Positions 22,635 through 34,208 of a DNA stretch of 64,000 nucleotides are shown piece by piece. Positions within the stretch are counted from its first letter, which is position 1. Each line of letters opens with the position of its first letter. The stretch comes from Bryoerythrophyllum caledonicum (lineage: Eukaryota; Streptophyta; Bryopsida; Pottiales; Pottiaceae). Under the pieces are notes generated by a model, which saw only the letters and a list, made by a program, of their open reading frames with translations, was not told the DNA's origin and searched no databases. The stretch covers positions 27,918,668 through 27,982,667 of the forward strand of contig OZ020517.1 of NCBI GenBank assembly GCA_963971425.1. Direction: 5' to 3'. The position numbers and the translations under genes are program-made.

Positions 22635-23967
22635 TCTTAGCACATTTCTGGATGACAAAGCCTTAATGGAAAATCACTTTGTTCTTTGGATGTGCTCTTT
22701 GAAAGAATCTTCTATACGTGCCCTTTGGAAGAATCCTTTGAATGTGCCCTTTCATTAGAACTTGTATATGAGATAAAAATTATTAAGTTTTAAAACATTA
22801 TTATGCACCAAATATTTAAAAATATGTGCTACTCATACAATTTAAAAATATAGAATTTTAAATATAGAATTTATTTGGATGAAACTACGGGATATATGAA
22901 GTAAGTATGGGATATCTAAAATAAATAATGGATATATAGTAAACAATAAATACACCCGTGATGCTTCTCCACAATCTATATGCATCATATGGATTATCTA
23001 ATGGCTCAAGATTAATTATACATTGGTACCACCAATTATTTTGTTTACGGAGAGTGTTGGGCTTCTTTTCTCCGTACGCTGTAGGCAGTTTCTAATCCAA
23101 AATTTAAAGATTTCATCTATGTACATTTGTTTAACTCAAGATTGCCCTTGACCTGTTGGTTGTGACGGGGGTTCCACTATTCAAAAATAGATTAGTAAGT
23201 GCTACACATACAATTCTAAAATCATGAGTTTTCTAAAACCAATTCTAAAATCAATTCTAAAATCATAAACTACAACTGAGTTCATCATAGTATGGTTCAA
23301 AAATATTGCTTGTAAGATTTTGAGGTAAAAATATAAATGACTACAATACTATGGAAGAAATAGATGTTCATATTGTTTCTTCTAGAAGCAGAATTGTTAT
23401 TGGAAGTAGAATACAACAAATATCGGGTGGACCGTGACCATGTTTCCTCAATAATGTTCTATGATTACTAATTTAGAAGCAAATAGGAAAAATGTGCTTC
23501 ACCACCTCCAAGTATATGACTTTAAAATGTTCTTCCTGAGAAGATGTTACAATGGAGAACGAATGTTTGGGACCCCCTTAATATCACAATTCCGAGGATA
23601 TTACTCAAAATCCAGGGCTCTGTGATATTACAGAAGAGAAACCATGGATAACGTTGCAAACCTGTCGAATCGTTAAAGAGGTCACGATTTCTGGAAGAAA
23701 ATGTTTGCAGATCCTGCAACACGATCATAAAACAGTTCATGTTCGAAGAAACCACTCGAATTGTGGATAAAGATGTGCGGATAATCCATGAATGGACACA
23801 AATCACCTCCGCTTCCTCTCCAAAAATCCGGAAATTGCTTGCGTTGCAGCCGAACCGTTCATCTGATCACTTCTCCGACACCGGGAATTCGCCAATCGAT
23901 CATCACATTTCGCACTGAATTGCACCGGTTTTGGCGAAGAATCTGAAATTCATGAGTGATTCGTGAG
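22635..23967. other. Intergenic, AT-rich, then upstream region of UPF0114 gene
   Basis: 22640-22800 resembles 21490-21628 (GTGCCCTTTG repeats followed by GTTTTAAAA), so related sequence flanks the Helitron-like element. 22800-23500 shows nothing recognisable. 23520-23967 is less AT-rich and is probably promoter and 5' UTR. Confidence 0.4.
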
Positions 23968-25404
23968 ATGGCGCTTCTCCGTGCGCACACGATGCGCCTC
24001 TCTCCACCTCCGTTGCTCTCTCTGAGACCGGTGCAGGTTCATCGCTTCAGTTGCTGCGCGGCGGCGTCGGTGGGGAATGGGGGGTTTGAGGGCGATGGAG
24101 GCAAGTTGTTGGCCGCAAGCGAGCGCGGCAGTCCTCTTATAAAATCCAATTCTGACGAGAAGAACCCCGCTTCTGAATCGAGAGAGGAGACGTGGGCCGT
24201 GCGCGCTGAAAGCACCATTGAGAAGGTAAACGTGTGGAAGATTTGAGTATCTTTTTGACCTCAAACAGAGCAGTTATGTTTGAAAGATTGGACCTAAAAC
24301 AGAGCATTGCCTCGTCTCTTGTGGTGCAGGCCATCTTTGATTTCCGGTTCCTCACTCTGATGGCGGTCGGCGGTTCTCTTGTTGGGTCTCTGCTTTGCTT
24401 CCTCAAGGTCTCTCTTTCGCTCTCTCTACTTTGCTATAGTTTTGTCATTAAGTCTTTCATTGCGTATGCATTCCATGTTAAGTTAATCACTGAAGCTGTC
24501 ATGTTGCAATGCAGGGATGTGGTTTTGTCATAGAATCTTTCGTTGCATATTACGGGATGTGCTTGAATGGGCAGCACACCGGGAAGGTGATCCTTCGGCT
24601 TGTGGAGGCTGTCGGTAAGTCACATATTCTTTTGCAATATTCCAATACCAGAAGGTGATTATGCTCAACATACGAAAGCAGCATCCGCAAGGGGTACTAA
24701 AAATCATACAAATTCCACACGTGTTTTTCCTGTATGTTTTTAGTATCCACTTCAAGTCTCATTATCTATTAGAAAAAATCTAGAAAATGGATGGAAGAAA
24801 TGAAGCATGCAGGGGTTAGTATAAACCTGTGTCAAATGGAACCATCCTTTAAGGTGTGAAAAACATTGTAGACTCGCCAAGTTTCGGATGGATATCTGGA
24901 AATGTAAGTCAGGTGTAGATGTTTGTGTAAAGGACTGACTTGAAGGGCGAAAATGCATGTGCTATCAGATGTATACCTTGTTGGAACCGTGATGTTGATA
25001 TTCGGAATGGGCCTTTACGGACTGTTCATCAGCAACTGCATCGAGCCAGAGGAGGCGAAAAACGACCGTGCATTGCAGAACACAACCCTCTTCGGAATGT
25101 TCCCACTCAAGGTAGGTAATCCCATTTCCTCGGCAGAAGCCTCCAGGGACCTGTCATATTAACTCTTGATATTCTGCAGGAGCGGCCGAAGTGGATGCGG
25201 ATCACGACGCTGGACACGCTCAAGACGAAGCTGGGGCACGTCATTGTGATGATCCTGCTCGTGAAGCTGTTCGAGCGGAGCAAGACGGTGCACATCTCCA
25301 CCTCCCTGGACTTGCTGTACTACTCCATCTCCATCTTCCTGTCGTCTGCCGCGCTGTACGTGTTGCAGCGACTGCATGCGTCGGAATCATCATCTCAGCT
25401 GTAA
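23968..25404 (+). CDS. UPF0114 (YqhA-like) membrane protein, five exons
   Basis: Exons 23968-24225, 24330-24407, 24515-24614, 24969-25111 and 25180-25404 sum to 804 nt, 267 residues plus stop, all GT-AG with matching phases. Residues 1-86 are Arg/Ser/Ala-rich and look like a chloroplast (or mitochondrial) transit peptide. The UPF0114 core follows with membrane segments at about 93-111 (FLTLMAVGGSLVGSLLCFL), 147-166 (VYLVGTVMLIFGMGLYGLFI), 212-224 and 238-255, and the family-typical stretch FPLKERPKWMRITTLDTLK. Bacterial members are uncharacterised inner-membrane proteins; no biochemical role is known to me. The ATG at 23968 was chosen as the first in-frame Met after a stop-free leader. Confidence 0.9.
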
Positions 25405-26147
25405 GAGTACCACCCTTTTGGAGTTAGCGTCCATGTGCAGATGAACATGGCTGTCGGTGTAATATAAAGAAAAATAGGCTCTTTCAGCTTTGTCGGTGCT
25501 CTATTCGATGAATGTGTTAGATAAAACCTCACCTTGGACAGATCATTTACGTGTGATTGCCTGTCTCTTTCTTGCATTATTCTCGTGTTCAATTATGCTG
25601 CTTACCAGTGACCCCTCTCTCTCTCTCTCTCTTCAATCGTCGTTCACATGTCACATTCAGCTCAGTGCCCCTTCCATATGCACAATGCCTTGCTCAGTTG
25701 CTTCATGTGCTCCTGCCGAGGGTCAGAATACGGTAGTACGCCGTATACGACAGTACGATGGTATGGTAGTACACCGTATACTGGTAGGAAGGTTAGTTAG
25801 TCCTAATATTGCTTTATTTTTTTATTTTTTTTTAAGCAAGTATCTAATTGATGTGGCATTAGTTAGCTTAGGTATGATAAAGTCTCATCATAAGTCATTT
25901 ATTCTGTTTCTGTTTATTCGTCTTGAATTTTTTTTCAGATTTTGTTTTCATTTTTTAATTTTTTTTTTGACGATATTGTTGCCAACCTATATAGAAAGTT
26001 GTGTATTTGGAGAGTAGAGTTCATCTTTCTTTCTTTGGTGTGTGTGGAGGTTTATTTTTGTATGTTGGAGTACCCTACTTGCGGGCCACTTTTGTACATT
26101 GGTAATTCAATTCAAGAAATTTGTCTAGGTAATGCCTAGGTGATAAC
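25405..26147. other. 3' flank of UPF0114 gene and intergenic
   Basis: Probable 3' UTR to about 25480; a CT microsatellite at about 25614-25632; then T-rich sequence. The 175-codon frame at 25490-26017 is Phe/Leu-rich with no recognisable motif and is not supported as a gene. Confidence 0.4.
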
Positions 26148-26250
26148 CATGTAAGAAGAAGAACTCCAGTCTGTAAAGGGGGCTAGAGTGAGTAAAGTGT
26201 CTCTTTGTTCCACCACTAAATCCATGTCCACCGGACACAAGCTATAACCA
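26148..26250. repeat. Dispersed repeat block, copy 2
   Basis: GTAAGAAGAAGAACTCCAGTC, GAGTGAGTAAAGTGTCTCTT and ACCACTAAATCCATGTC. Related to 12640-12735 and, most closely, to 33403-33490. Confidence 0.55.
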
Positions 26251-26350
26251 TGTAATACCTAAGTGATATCCATTGTGTCAAAGTCTCCCTTGAAGAGGAA
26301 ATCATTGTTTTGACACCAAGGTGTAAAAACTAACCCGCATGTATGGTAAC

Positions 26351-27554
26351 CTGCATCGTTCACTGTGTATAGTGTGAATGCATTTGTAATGTGGGTGGAA
26401 ATTATGTGGACCACATCAATTTTAGTTTTGGAACAAAATTAATATGGACATTTTTCAACATGTGTCATGACGCTCATTGCCAAACAACTTCCACTCCTTG
26501 CCGCGCACTGCAATCTCAGTGCCATCAAATATCTTCCACTCCCTACCATTCACTGTCACCTCATTACCATTGACCGTCCCCTCTCCATTAACTCCCAAAG
26601 ACCCAATGTTCCCTCCGGGGACATTTGGATTTTGTGTAGGGTATTGTGGTTTCAAATTTCTGAGATTTTTTCAATGAATGGGCAACTTTTCATTGGCTTC
26701 CCATAGACATAGTTTTTGTAGAAATCTTACGTGTGGTTCAAAAGTTACAATTTTTTTTGGTAACATATACAAATAGTGCAGCGGTTTAGTGCGACATATA
26801 ATAGATAATGTAGCAAAACAATAATTAACTCTAAATTCTATAGAAATTCTATTGTCTATCTATTAAAAAAAATCCCTCTTGGAAAGGAAATGGAAAATTG
26901 TGCATCTACCGCACGGATTTTCGAATTTCAAAAATATGAGAAGGATGTGATATATGCAAAACTTGAAGTGTATTGTTAATTCTTAGCACATAGTTGCATT
27001 GCAGGATTTTTAAGCACATCTTCTAATCTTCTTCTACTTCTAAAATTTGGTGCACATGTACCTAACATGGTCCTTTTTTAAATTAAAATTAGAAATCATG
27101 GACCGTAGTGCTAAAAGTTGCCATAGAAGGTGGTCGAAGTTTGTTGAAGGTGTTTAGTATGACCTCAAGATGAGTTTATGTCACTTTTTAGAGGCTAATA
27201 TCTTTGAATTTGTAAGGTCAAACTCAACAAAACTCTTACCACATATACTTATACGATTCTAGTACAAGATCCTAGGGTCAGATATGTAGAAACTGTGTTT
27301 ATTTGCATTTTGTGTTGAATGCATTGAAACTGGTAGTTTTCAGTGAGTTTGGGTGCTAAAATGCCTTGGGCCTTTAGGGATTAATCCACATTGATTTTAA
27401 GTCACAAGTTTTGAAAACAATCCATACTATCTTATGAAGTACATGATTTGATGTGGATTGAGAATTGAGGTAGACCACTTAAATTTGCCTTAGTGGAATT
27501 AGTGCAAGTATCTCAAAATATTCTGGTCTACACTATATGCAATGAACGGTGTAG
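26351..27554. mobile_element. TIR element interrupted by a nested TTAA element
   Basis: Diverged inverted ends: left CTGCATCGTTCACTGTGTAT then AGTG; right end read inward CTACACCGTTCATTGCATAT then AGTGTAGACC. The arms continue inward with CCACATCAA, TATGGA and TTTTCAA for about 150-190 bp. The termini match the 205-bp element at 8386-8590. Without the nested 797 bp its length is about 400 bp. Non-coding. Confidence 0.6.
26588..27384 (-). mobile_element. TTAA-flanked piggyBac-like MITE, second subfamily
   Basis: 797 bp from TTAACTCCCAAAGACCCAAT to CCTTTAGGGATTAA. In reverse orientation it matches 58941-59790 along its length (for example GAAGGTGGTCGAAGTTTGTT, GTGCACATGTACCTAACATG and GTGCAGCGGTTTAGTGCGAC here). 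Nested in the TIR element 26351-27554. No transposase frame. Confidence 0.7.
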
Positions 27555-29840
27555 TGTAATATGGTTCTAAAAGCATTTGGAGTTTAAAACAATATTATTC
27601 ATGTGAGCTAATGAGTCCCTATTCAAAGCTTCTATTTATAACTTAATAAAGTAATATGCAATTGTCTTTGTTCTACCATTATGTCTACCTACCACAAGTA
27701 AGTAGTATATAACTATCATCCATCTTCAGGGTGGAGATTCTTTTTTTAAACAACTTTAAGAATACGCAGGACGTCACATTTGCTACAGCCATGAACTTTT
27801 ATGCATGTTTAATATGTTAATATCCCTTTGGAACTAATTGATCCTTAGGTCAGTTGATGTTGCTTCAATGTCATTGGCAAAGGCGTTGTGCTTTAGTTGC
27901 ACTTTAAAGAATGCATAGCCCGCTGACATTTGCTATAAAATGCATGTTGAATAGCATATTTCTCAACTTTATGAGTTTGTGCCTATAATCAATGACACCT
28001 TATATAAAAGACTTTCCAAATTACTCATATTTCTAATATAGTATAAATGATTATTTTCAACAATTAAATCATGCATTAGTGTTCCATCAACAAGATATAT
28101 ATTAACAAAGTAGGTGTTGCTTTATTTTGTTTTGTGACAACATTGAGAAATTTTAAACCATTTGTCACATTGCCTTTGAGACTTAAAAATCAATGTTTAT
28201 CATGATTCAAAAAAATGCTTCAACAGCTTTGTCAATGATATGTCTGCCCCTGGTTTTTTTTTGGCTTCATAAATGTAGAGGGAACAGAGAATAGTGGACT
28301 AGATGTGGAGGGAGCAAGTCTGATTGCTCAGACCAAGCAAGTGGTGCCAAAAAAAACGCTGGTATGTGATGTCACTTCTCAAATGTACACATCAATAGTT
28401 ACTCTTGTTAAAATGTCTTCACTGGCGCACTTACATGCACGTATGCATCTTGTCAGGTGAAATGTATAAATCAACATTCATCATTGTCTACTATCATCTT
28501 CATCATTTAGAATATTTTGAAGTGAATTGTCTACATATGGAGACTGTCACGACTAAAACTTCACTTTACAAAACACTTGAAAGTGGCCTCTATACATATA
28601 TCTGAGTTGTACATATCGTCTATCACTATCCAAAGAATCTACCGAGCAAATCTATCTATAAATATATATAATCAAGTGAATGATATCAACCAACATCTAT
28701 TGCCATTCAAAATATTTTTAATTGGTTCACCTTCGTAGGGAAATCAAGACTAAAAACCTACCAAAACCCTTTTAATTCTTTACCGCCATAGTGGACCTCA
28801 AGGCCCTGGGAGAATCTACGAGAGTAATAGATTATGCAAAATATCATTTAGACAACGGGTACATTTCATTGTGACCCCACTTTGCAGAGATCATTGTAGT
28901 TCGTCAATGCTTGCATCGATTGGAGATCACAGAAGTCCGTTGGAAAACTCTCTTGGAACTCCAAATGCGTTCCGGGTACTGCGACAAAAATAGGCAATCG
29001 TGGAAAAAGTTATATGCACCTAAGCACTAAAATCAAGCTAGCCAGGGCCTTGTAGGGGGTAAAGGGTTAAGCTTAGAACAAAGAGCATGTGTAATAACTA
29101 CAACAATGAGAATATCCGGCCTTCAAATTATATTGTTTACATATGTTCTTCAAAAAGAACATCTTCTAACACTACTTTCAAATGTCAAGCACACACATAT
29201 ATCACCAAAATCACTTTATTTTTAGAAAGAATCATTTGCTTGGATGAAAAGGTAAACACTCAACAAAATATCCCATGTTTAGACCAAAAAAAAAAGTGAA
29301 GAAAATGGGAACCAAAACACATCCAAACTACAGTAAAAAAAAATCCTCTTTCCAGTTCCAACATAATTTTAAAACCATTCCTTTACTCAATACTTGAACA
29401 CTCTAGAATGTCATACGCATGTTTAAGATTTAGGCTGCACATCTTTAACCTCAGGGTACAAAATTTTCAACTTTGACTGTAGTTATCTTTCAATCCGTAC
29501 TGTCAAAATTCACAAAATTTTAACCACATCATCCCATACAAGTCCAAGAGAAGATCCTATGGTCACATTCTCAAAAAGTTCATCTTGGCAAATTATAATC
29601 AACGGAGTAGAGACTCCTTCAAAAGGCTCCATAAATCTAAGTTATTCATAACATTCGGAAAAAATAGAAATCTAAAATTAAAATAAATTAAAATGAAACA
29701 AAAACAAACAAGAAGAAGAAGAAAAAGAAGAGGAAAAAAGTGCGCCTCCAACTGACCACAGTCACGTAGGATATATTACAATTCGGTCGGACATTCAACA
29801 AGCGCTCCTCGATCCTTGCTGCAACAGCAATCAAGCATCT
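27555..29840. other. Intergenic, AT-rich, repeat fragments only
   Basis: No supported gene. Two loosely similar segments occur at about 27750 and 27895 (CTTTAA, GACATTTGCTA, ATGCATGTT). A fragment at 29449-29620 begins TTAACCTCAGGGTACAA and shares CTTTCAATCCGTACTGTCAA and AGATCCTATGGTCA with the TTAA family, but I see no matching right end. Confidence 0.4.
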
Positions 29841-29857
29841 CCAATCACACTATAAAC
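29841..29857 (+). promoter_or_regulatory. Candidate CCAAT and TATA elements of OTU2
   Basis: CCAATCACAC at 29841 followed by TATAAAC at 29851, about 600 bp before the OTU2 ATG. The long 5' leader could hold an intron, with an acceptor-like GTGCAG at 30425-30430. Position-based inference. Confidence 0.35.
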
Positions 29858-30446
29858 TAGACAGATTCGACTCCTCTTCACCAGCTCACAATTGCTACCG
29901 CATCACTCACTTGTATCCTAGCTCTCGGTTTCCAATTCCTTCAGGTTTTGTGATTTTGTGCACCTTCAGGTGGGTTCTATGAAAGTTTCCATTTTGGATT
30001 TGGCTCTGTTTCGAGCTCACTGGACTGATGCCGGTTTCGTGTTAGTCGGTGGTGTTTGGTGTGTGACGTTTGGCGATATTTTTGGATCTGGAGTGTTGTT
30101 TGGGCTTTCCGGAGGTGTGAGTTTTGGGTGGGCGTGTGTTGGTTTGGATGATCTCGGGGATGGCATGAGTTGTTTTTGAGGTGTGGGTTCTTCTCGGCTG
30201 TTGAAGTGTGGAGGTTTTTTTTTGGGTTTGTTTGGACGTTTGAATGAGCTATTGTGTGTTAGAGCAGTAGTAACGCTTCACTAGCTCATTTTCGCGTCTC
30301 TGTAGCTCTGGGGACGAATGGTTGGTGATGGTGGTGGTTGTAATCTGATAGAGTACTCCAGTGATGTTGCCTTTTAGCAACGAGATGAGAAATCCTGCCT
30401 CGGTCGTCTGATTTCCGTTTGGATGTGCAGTGCAGAGGCGCTCGCC

Positions 30447-31634
30447 ATGGGAGACGAGAGCGTGGTAGTGCGGAGAGTCATCGCGGCCGACAACAGCTGT
30501 CTGTTTAATGCGGTGGGGTGAGATCCTTTGCCCTTCACATGAAGAGGCGCTCTGAGCTTGGGGTTAGGGTTTTTTCTGACACTTTTGTGTTCGCGGGTGG
30601 GCAGGTATGTCATGGACAAGGACAAACACAAGTCGACGGAGCTTCGGCAGGTGAGCAAAGCGGTGAAGGTAGGTTTAACCTCAATTCGGCAAATCTAACG
30701 GCAATAAGCTGCGATGTGAAAGGTTATTGCAGCTGCGGTGATGAGCGGCCCTGCAACGTACACCGAAGCCATTCTGGGGAAACCCAACCAAGAGTACGTG
30801 GAGTGGATCTCCAAGCCGGACAAGTGGGGAGGTACTAGTCATGAAGGGTTTTTCGTCACCTTTGTATCCAAATCAGTCAGAGCCTCATCCTTTTGCTTCC
30901 GTTGCTCTCTTCCAGGTGCAATTGAGCTTGCGATTCTCAGTGACTTTTACGGCCGTGAAATTGCGGCCTACGACATTCAAACCAAGCGATGCGATGTGTA
31001 CGGCCAGGTATGGCATGTGAGGACCATGCCAGGATCGTTCTCTTTTGGTTGTTTCTAACCTCACGTTGTGTGGATCAGGATAAAGGCTACACGGAGCGCG
31101 TGATGCTGCTGTACGATGGCTTGCACTACGATGCTCTAGGAGTAAGTTTCCCACTAAACTCGAGATGGACATGAACATAGATTTGAATTCTCTTGCTGAT
31201 GGTGTCACGTTTGGACACAGTTGGCTCCGTTTCCTGAGGCACCTGAGGAAGTGGACCAGACCATCTTCTCTGTGGACAAGTTCGGCAACATCGGCAGCGC
31301 TGCGCGCATGGCTGAGAGAGTGGTGGACGAAGCTCACAGGTGCCGTTCCAAACACAGCTTGTGATATCTCTCTGTGTCAAAGGGTTTCTGTTAGAATCTT
31401 CTTCTTATCATTCCTCTCTCTTGCAGGGCACGCAAGTTTACTGATACCGGCAACTTTACTTTACGGTGCGGAGTGTGCCAAAAAGGAGTGGTTGGTCAAG
31501 CGGTAAGCCACACAAATTTGTTGCTCATCTGGCTTTCATTTCTGCATTTACTTAATCAGCGATGTTGTACCATGCAGGAGGCAGTTGAGCACGCAAAAGC
31601 CACCGGCCACACCAACTTCCAAGAGTATCATTAG
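30447..31634 (+). CDS. OTU2: OTU-domain deubiquitinase, OTU2/YOD1 type, eight exons
   Basis: Cysteine protease that cleaves ubiquitin chains; the YOD1/OTU1 group works with the Cdc48/p97 pathway. Exons 30447-30517, 30605-30650, 30723-30831, 30916-31007, 31079-31141, 31221-31339, 31427-31502 and 31578-31634 sum to 633 nt, 210 residues plus stop, close to Arabidopsis OTU2 (about 208). The catalytic loop [12 protein letters not shown] gives Asp15 and Cys18, YDGLHYDAL gives catalytic His122, and a C-terminal C2H2 zinc finger uses Cys181, Cys184, His197 and His203, ending TNFQEYH. Compared with human YOD1 the N-terminal UBX-like part is absent, as in plant OTU2. Exon 2 is only 46 bp; introns are 65-87 bp. 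All residues expected for activity are present. Confidence 0.95.
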
Positions 31635-31734
31635 TGTTTGCTTCAACGTGATTGTGGCAGTAATTCCTCGCTCTCTAAGTATGTATGTATGGAGCAGAGC
31701 CCCTCGGCACTTGTGTGTAGATCAATTCTTGAAA

Positions 31735-31740
31735 ATAAAA
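31735..31740 (+). terminator. Polyadenylation signal of OTU2
   Basis: AATAAA about 100 bp after the OTU2 stop codon. Confidence 0.6.
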
Positions 31741-32108
31741 ACCTAGCTGATTGTTGCCTGGCTAAACAAATGGCAGTGCTGGCTCATGGATAATCCAAAA
31801 CGCGGCCTCCACACACACGGTTAGGAGTGTTAGATTTATCCCATATCGATAGGGGAGGAGTTGGACAGGAGAGAGTATAAGATGCGGGAGCTGGGACAGA
31901 GTTTTCTGCCTTAAACTAATGAGTAAGGAAAACAACGCGAGTGGTCGATGCCATTCGCAGCGCTCTTCTAAGAGTGCGTCTGTATTTTTGGAGGGAGATA
32001 GGCTGGCCTGGCGTTGACGCTGCTTACTTTTGCAGAACTCGCTTGTGCGGGCCTCCTCATCCACCCTATTCCCAAGCCCCAAATTGGATGTTGTGGTTTG
32101 TAGAGAAT

Positions 32109-32790
32109 GGGCTATAGTCTCATCAACTCAAATTTCGTAGGTAATTGGGTGTTCGTAGATAATGAGCTTTTTCCTCATCAAATTGGGTTTCGTAGATAAA
32201 TGGATGTTTATTGATAATTGGGATTTCGTAGGTTACGAGCTTATTCCTCATTAAATCGGATTCCGTAGATAATGGGCTTGTTCCTCGTCAAATCGGATTT
32301 TGTAGATAATTGGGTGTTTGTAGATGATAGGGATTTCGTGGATAATGAGCTCATTCCTCATTAAATTGGATTTCGTAGATGATTGGGATTTTGTAGATAA
32401 TTGGGTGTTTGTAGATGATAGGGATTTCGTGGATAATGAGCTCATTCCTCATTAAATTGGATTTCGTAGATGATTGGGATTTTGTAGATAATAGGCTTAT
32501 TCCTCATCGAATCGGATTTCGTAGATAATTGGGTGTTTGTAGATAATTGGGATTTTGAAGATAATGATCTCATTCCACATTAAATTGGTTTCCGTAGATG
32601 ATTGTGATTTCGTAGATAATGGGCTTATTCCTCATTGAATCGGATTTCGTAGATAATTGGATGTTTGTAGTTAATTGAGATTTCATAGATAATGGGCTTA
32701 TTTCTCATTTGATTGGATTTTGTTGATAATTGGATTTTTGTAGATTGGGATTTGGAGATAATTGATATTTTGTGGATAATGGGCTTATTT
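32109..32790. repeat. Minisatellite built from 18-bp modules
   Basis: Tandem array of GATTTCGTAGATAATTGG-like modules alternating with GAGCTTATTCCTCATTAAAT. Spacing between the CCTCAT landmarks is mostly 36, 54, 72 or 90 bp. One unit of about 91 bp is present twice almost perfectly (from about 32308 and 32400), a recent duplication. Confidence 0.9.
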
Positions 32791-33402
32791 CCTTAGAACT
32801 AATATATGTCCTTTGTTCTAGAATTAGGCTTTTTTTATTCTCGTGAAGTTTACGATTTTAAGAGATAAACTAGCAATTGGTGCTTGCTTTGCAACCAATC
32901 ATTTTAATGTAGTTTTTATATTACAAACTATAAAATGAAAAAGGTAAGATGATTCACTACACGATTGACTGTGCAATTAACTGCACAATTGACTGTAGCC
33001 TTTCTGTAGTTCACTGCACGGTTCACTGCATGGTTGATCGTTGCGTGGTTCAGTGCATAGATTATGATTTTAGTAGTATGATGGTTGTGTAAATATGGGT
33101 TGGAGTATTGTCATTGTGATTTTTCCAGATTTGGATTTAGTGTCAATTGGCCCCACTTTTATTTATTGTGTAGCCAAAACTTCAATAGACACTACTTTTC
33201 ATGTATGTATGTCACATATTTCATCCCATTTCATTATTTTCATCCATATACATTCATATTTTTGAACATGAAGGTTTACATTAAAACAATATTTTTGGAA
33301 ATAATAACAAGTTAATAGTGCCGTCTCACTTCATGTAGTCAAAAAATACTCTTGAGAAAGAGTGAATACTAGTTATTCATTGACATTCTATAACAATTAT
33401 CC
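32791..33402. other. Intergenic, no gene recognised
   Basis: AT-rich. A cluster of CACTGCACGGTTGACTG-like short repeats lies at about 32950-33060. Confidence 0.4.
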
Positions 33403-33490
33403 AAGTAGAAGAACTCCGGTCCCCGTGAGGAGGCCGGAATGAATTAAGTATATGTTCGTTTGACCACTAAATCAATGTCGACGAGATATA
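33403..33490. repeat. Dispersed repeat block, copy 3
   Basis: GTAGAAGAACTCCGGTCCCC, GGAATGAATTAAGTATATGT and GACCACTAAATCAATGTCGA. Related to 26148-26250 and 12640-12735. Confidence 0.55.
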
Positions 33491-33692
33491 GATTTGGTAG
33501 TATGGAACTATCCCCCCTCTCGAGGGTAGACACTATATAACCAATAACTAGTAACCAGTATCCAGTAACCGAGGACCAATTACAGCCACAAGGCTCAATT
33601 TGAGGAGATCAAAATGTAGAGATTAAGTGTGAGCTTTTGGGAGGTTTTTAGGGGGTATCATTTAATTTGGAGAGAGGTTGGTTATTTTCAAT

Positions 33693-34208
33693 TTATTGTT
33701 TACGTAAGAGAATGGACATCGCATGTTGGATAGCAATGGTGTTAATTTTTGTGAATGTCTTTTTAATTAGATTAATAGGGATATTGAATGTTTTTTTCTA
33801 GACTTTTCATAGAGGCGATAAAGGTAGTAGCTCTAGCTTAAGCGGCAATGGCAATAAAGGGGTCAACTTTCCATCCAAGAGCTGTAATGTCATTAGTAAG
33901 TGGTTGGTATTTATTAATTTTGTTTTCAATTGCTTTTGGGGAAAACCTATCATTAGAATATTTGAATTCAATAAATTGGATATTAAGGTTTGTGTTCATG
34001 TGGTTCGGTGTGGGGTCTTTAAATGGTAGTCTTTTGACACATAGTATGTCTAGTTTAAATTTGGCATTACAATAGGTTCCACATATGCATGGAAGTAGCC
34101 ATCGGGGGGTCGTGTTTTCTTGAGGGTTATTCTAGAAGGTTCCGGAGTTCATAAGTATAAAGCATTGGGATTTGTTTGAGGATACAATTAGTTTCTAGAT
34201 TTCCTGAA
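33693..34208 (-). pseudogene. LINE C-terminal nuclease-like (REL/PD-D/EXK) domain
   Basis: After the zinc motif the reading moves to another frame (QRHNKVIQEI just beyond 34209). Further on the minus strand, around 34075-33840, is KLDILCVKR, then IQFIEFKYSNDRF, KINKYQPL and LGWKVDPFIAIAA. The last piece, TFTKINTIAIQHAMSILLRK, ends at a stop at 33695-33693. D...E...K spacing after a CCHC knuckle fits the restriction-like endonuclease of R2-type LINEs. At least two frameshifts and several stops separate the pieces. The nuclease assignment is inference from motif order. Confidence 0.5.

Noticed and set aside
22242-22658. Pro/Ser-rich minus-strand frame and Gly/Asp-rich plus-strand frames
   Set aside because: They translate the GGGGGAYG minisatellite; no independent coding signal.
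25490-26017. 175-codon Phe/Leu-rich frame after the UPF0114 gene
   Set aside because: Lies in T-rich 3' flank, includes a CT microsatellite, and shows no family motif.
32109-32790. CRISPR-like array
   Set aside because: Repeats are contiguous and degenerate with no unique spacers, in a eukaryotic context.
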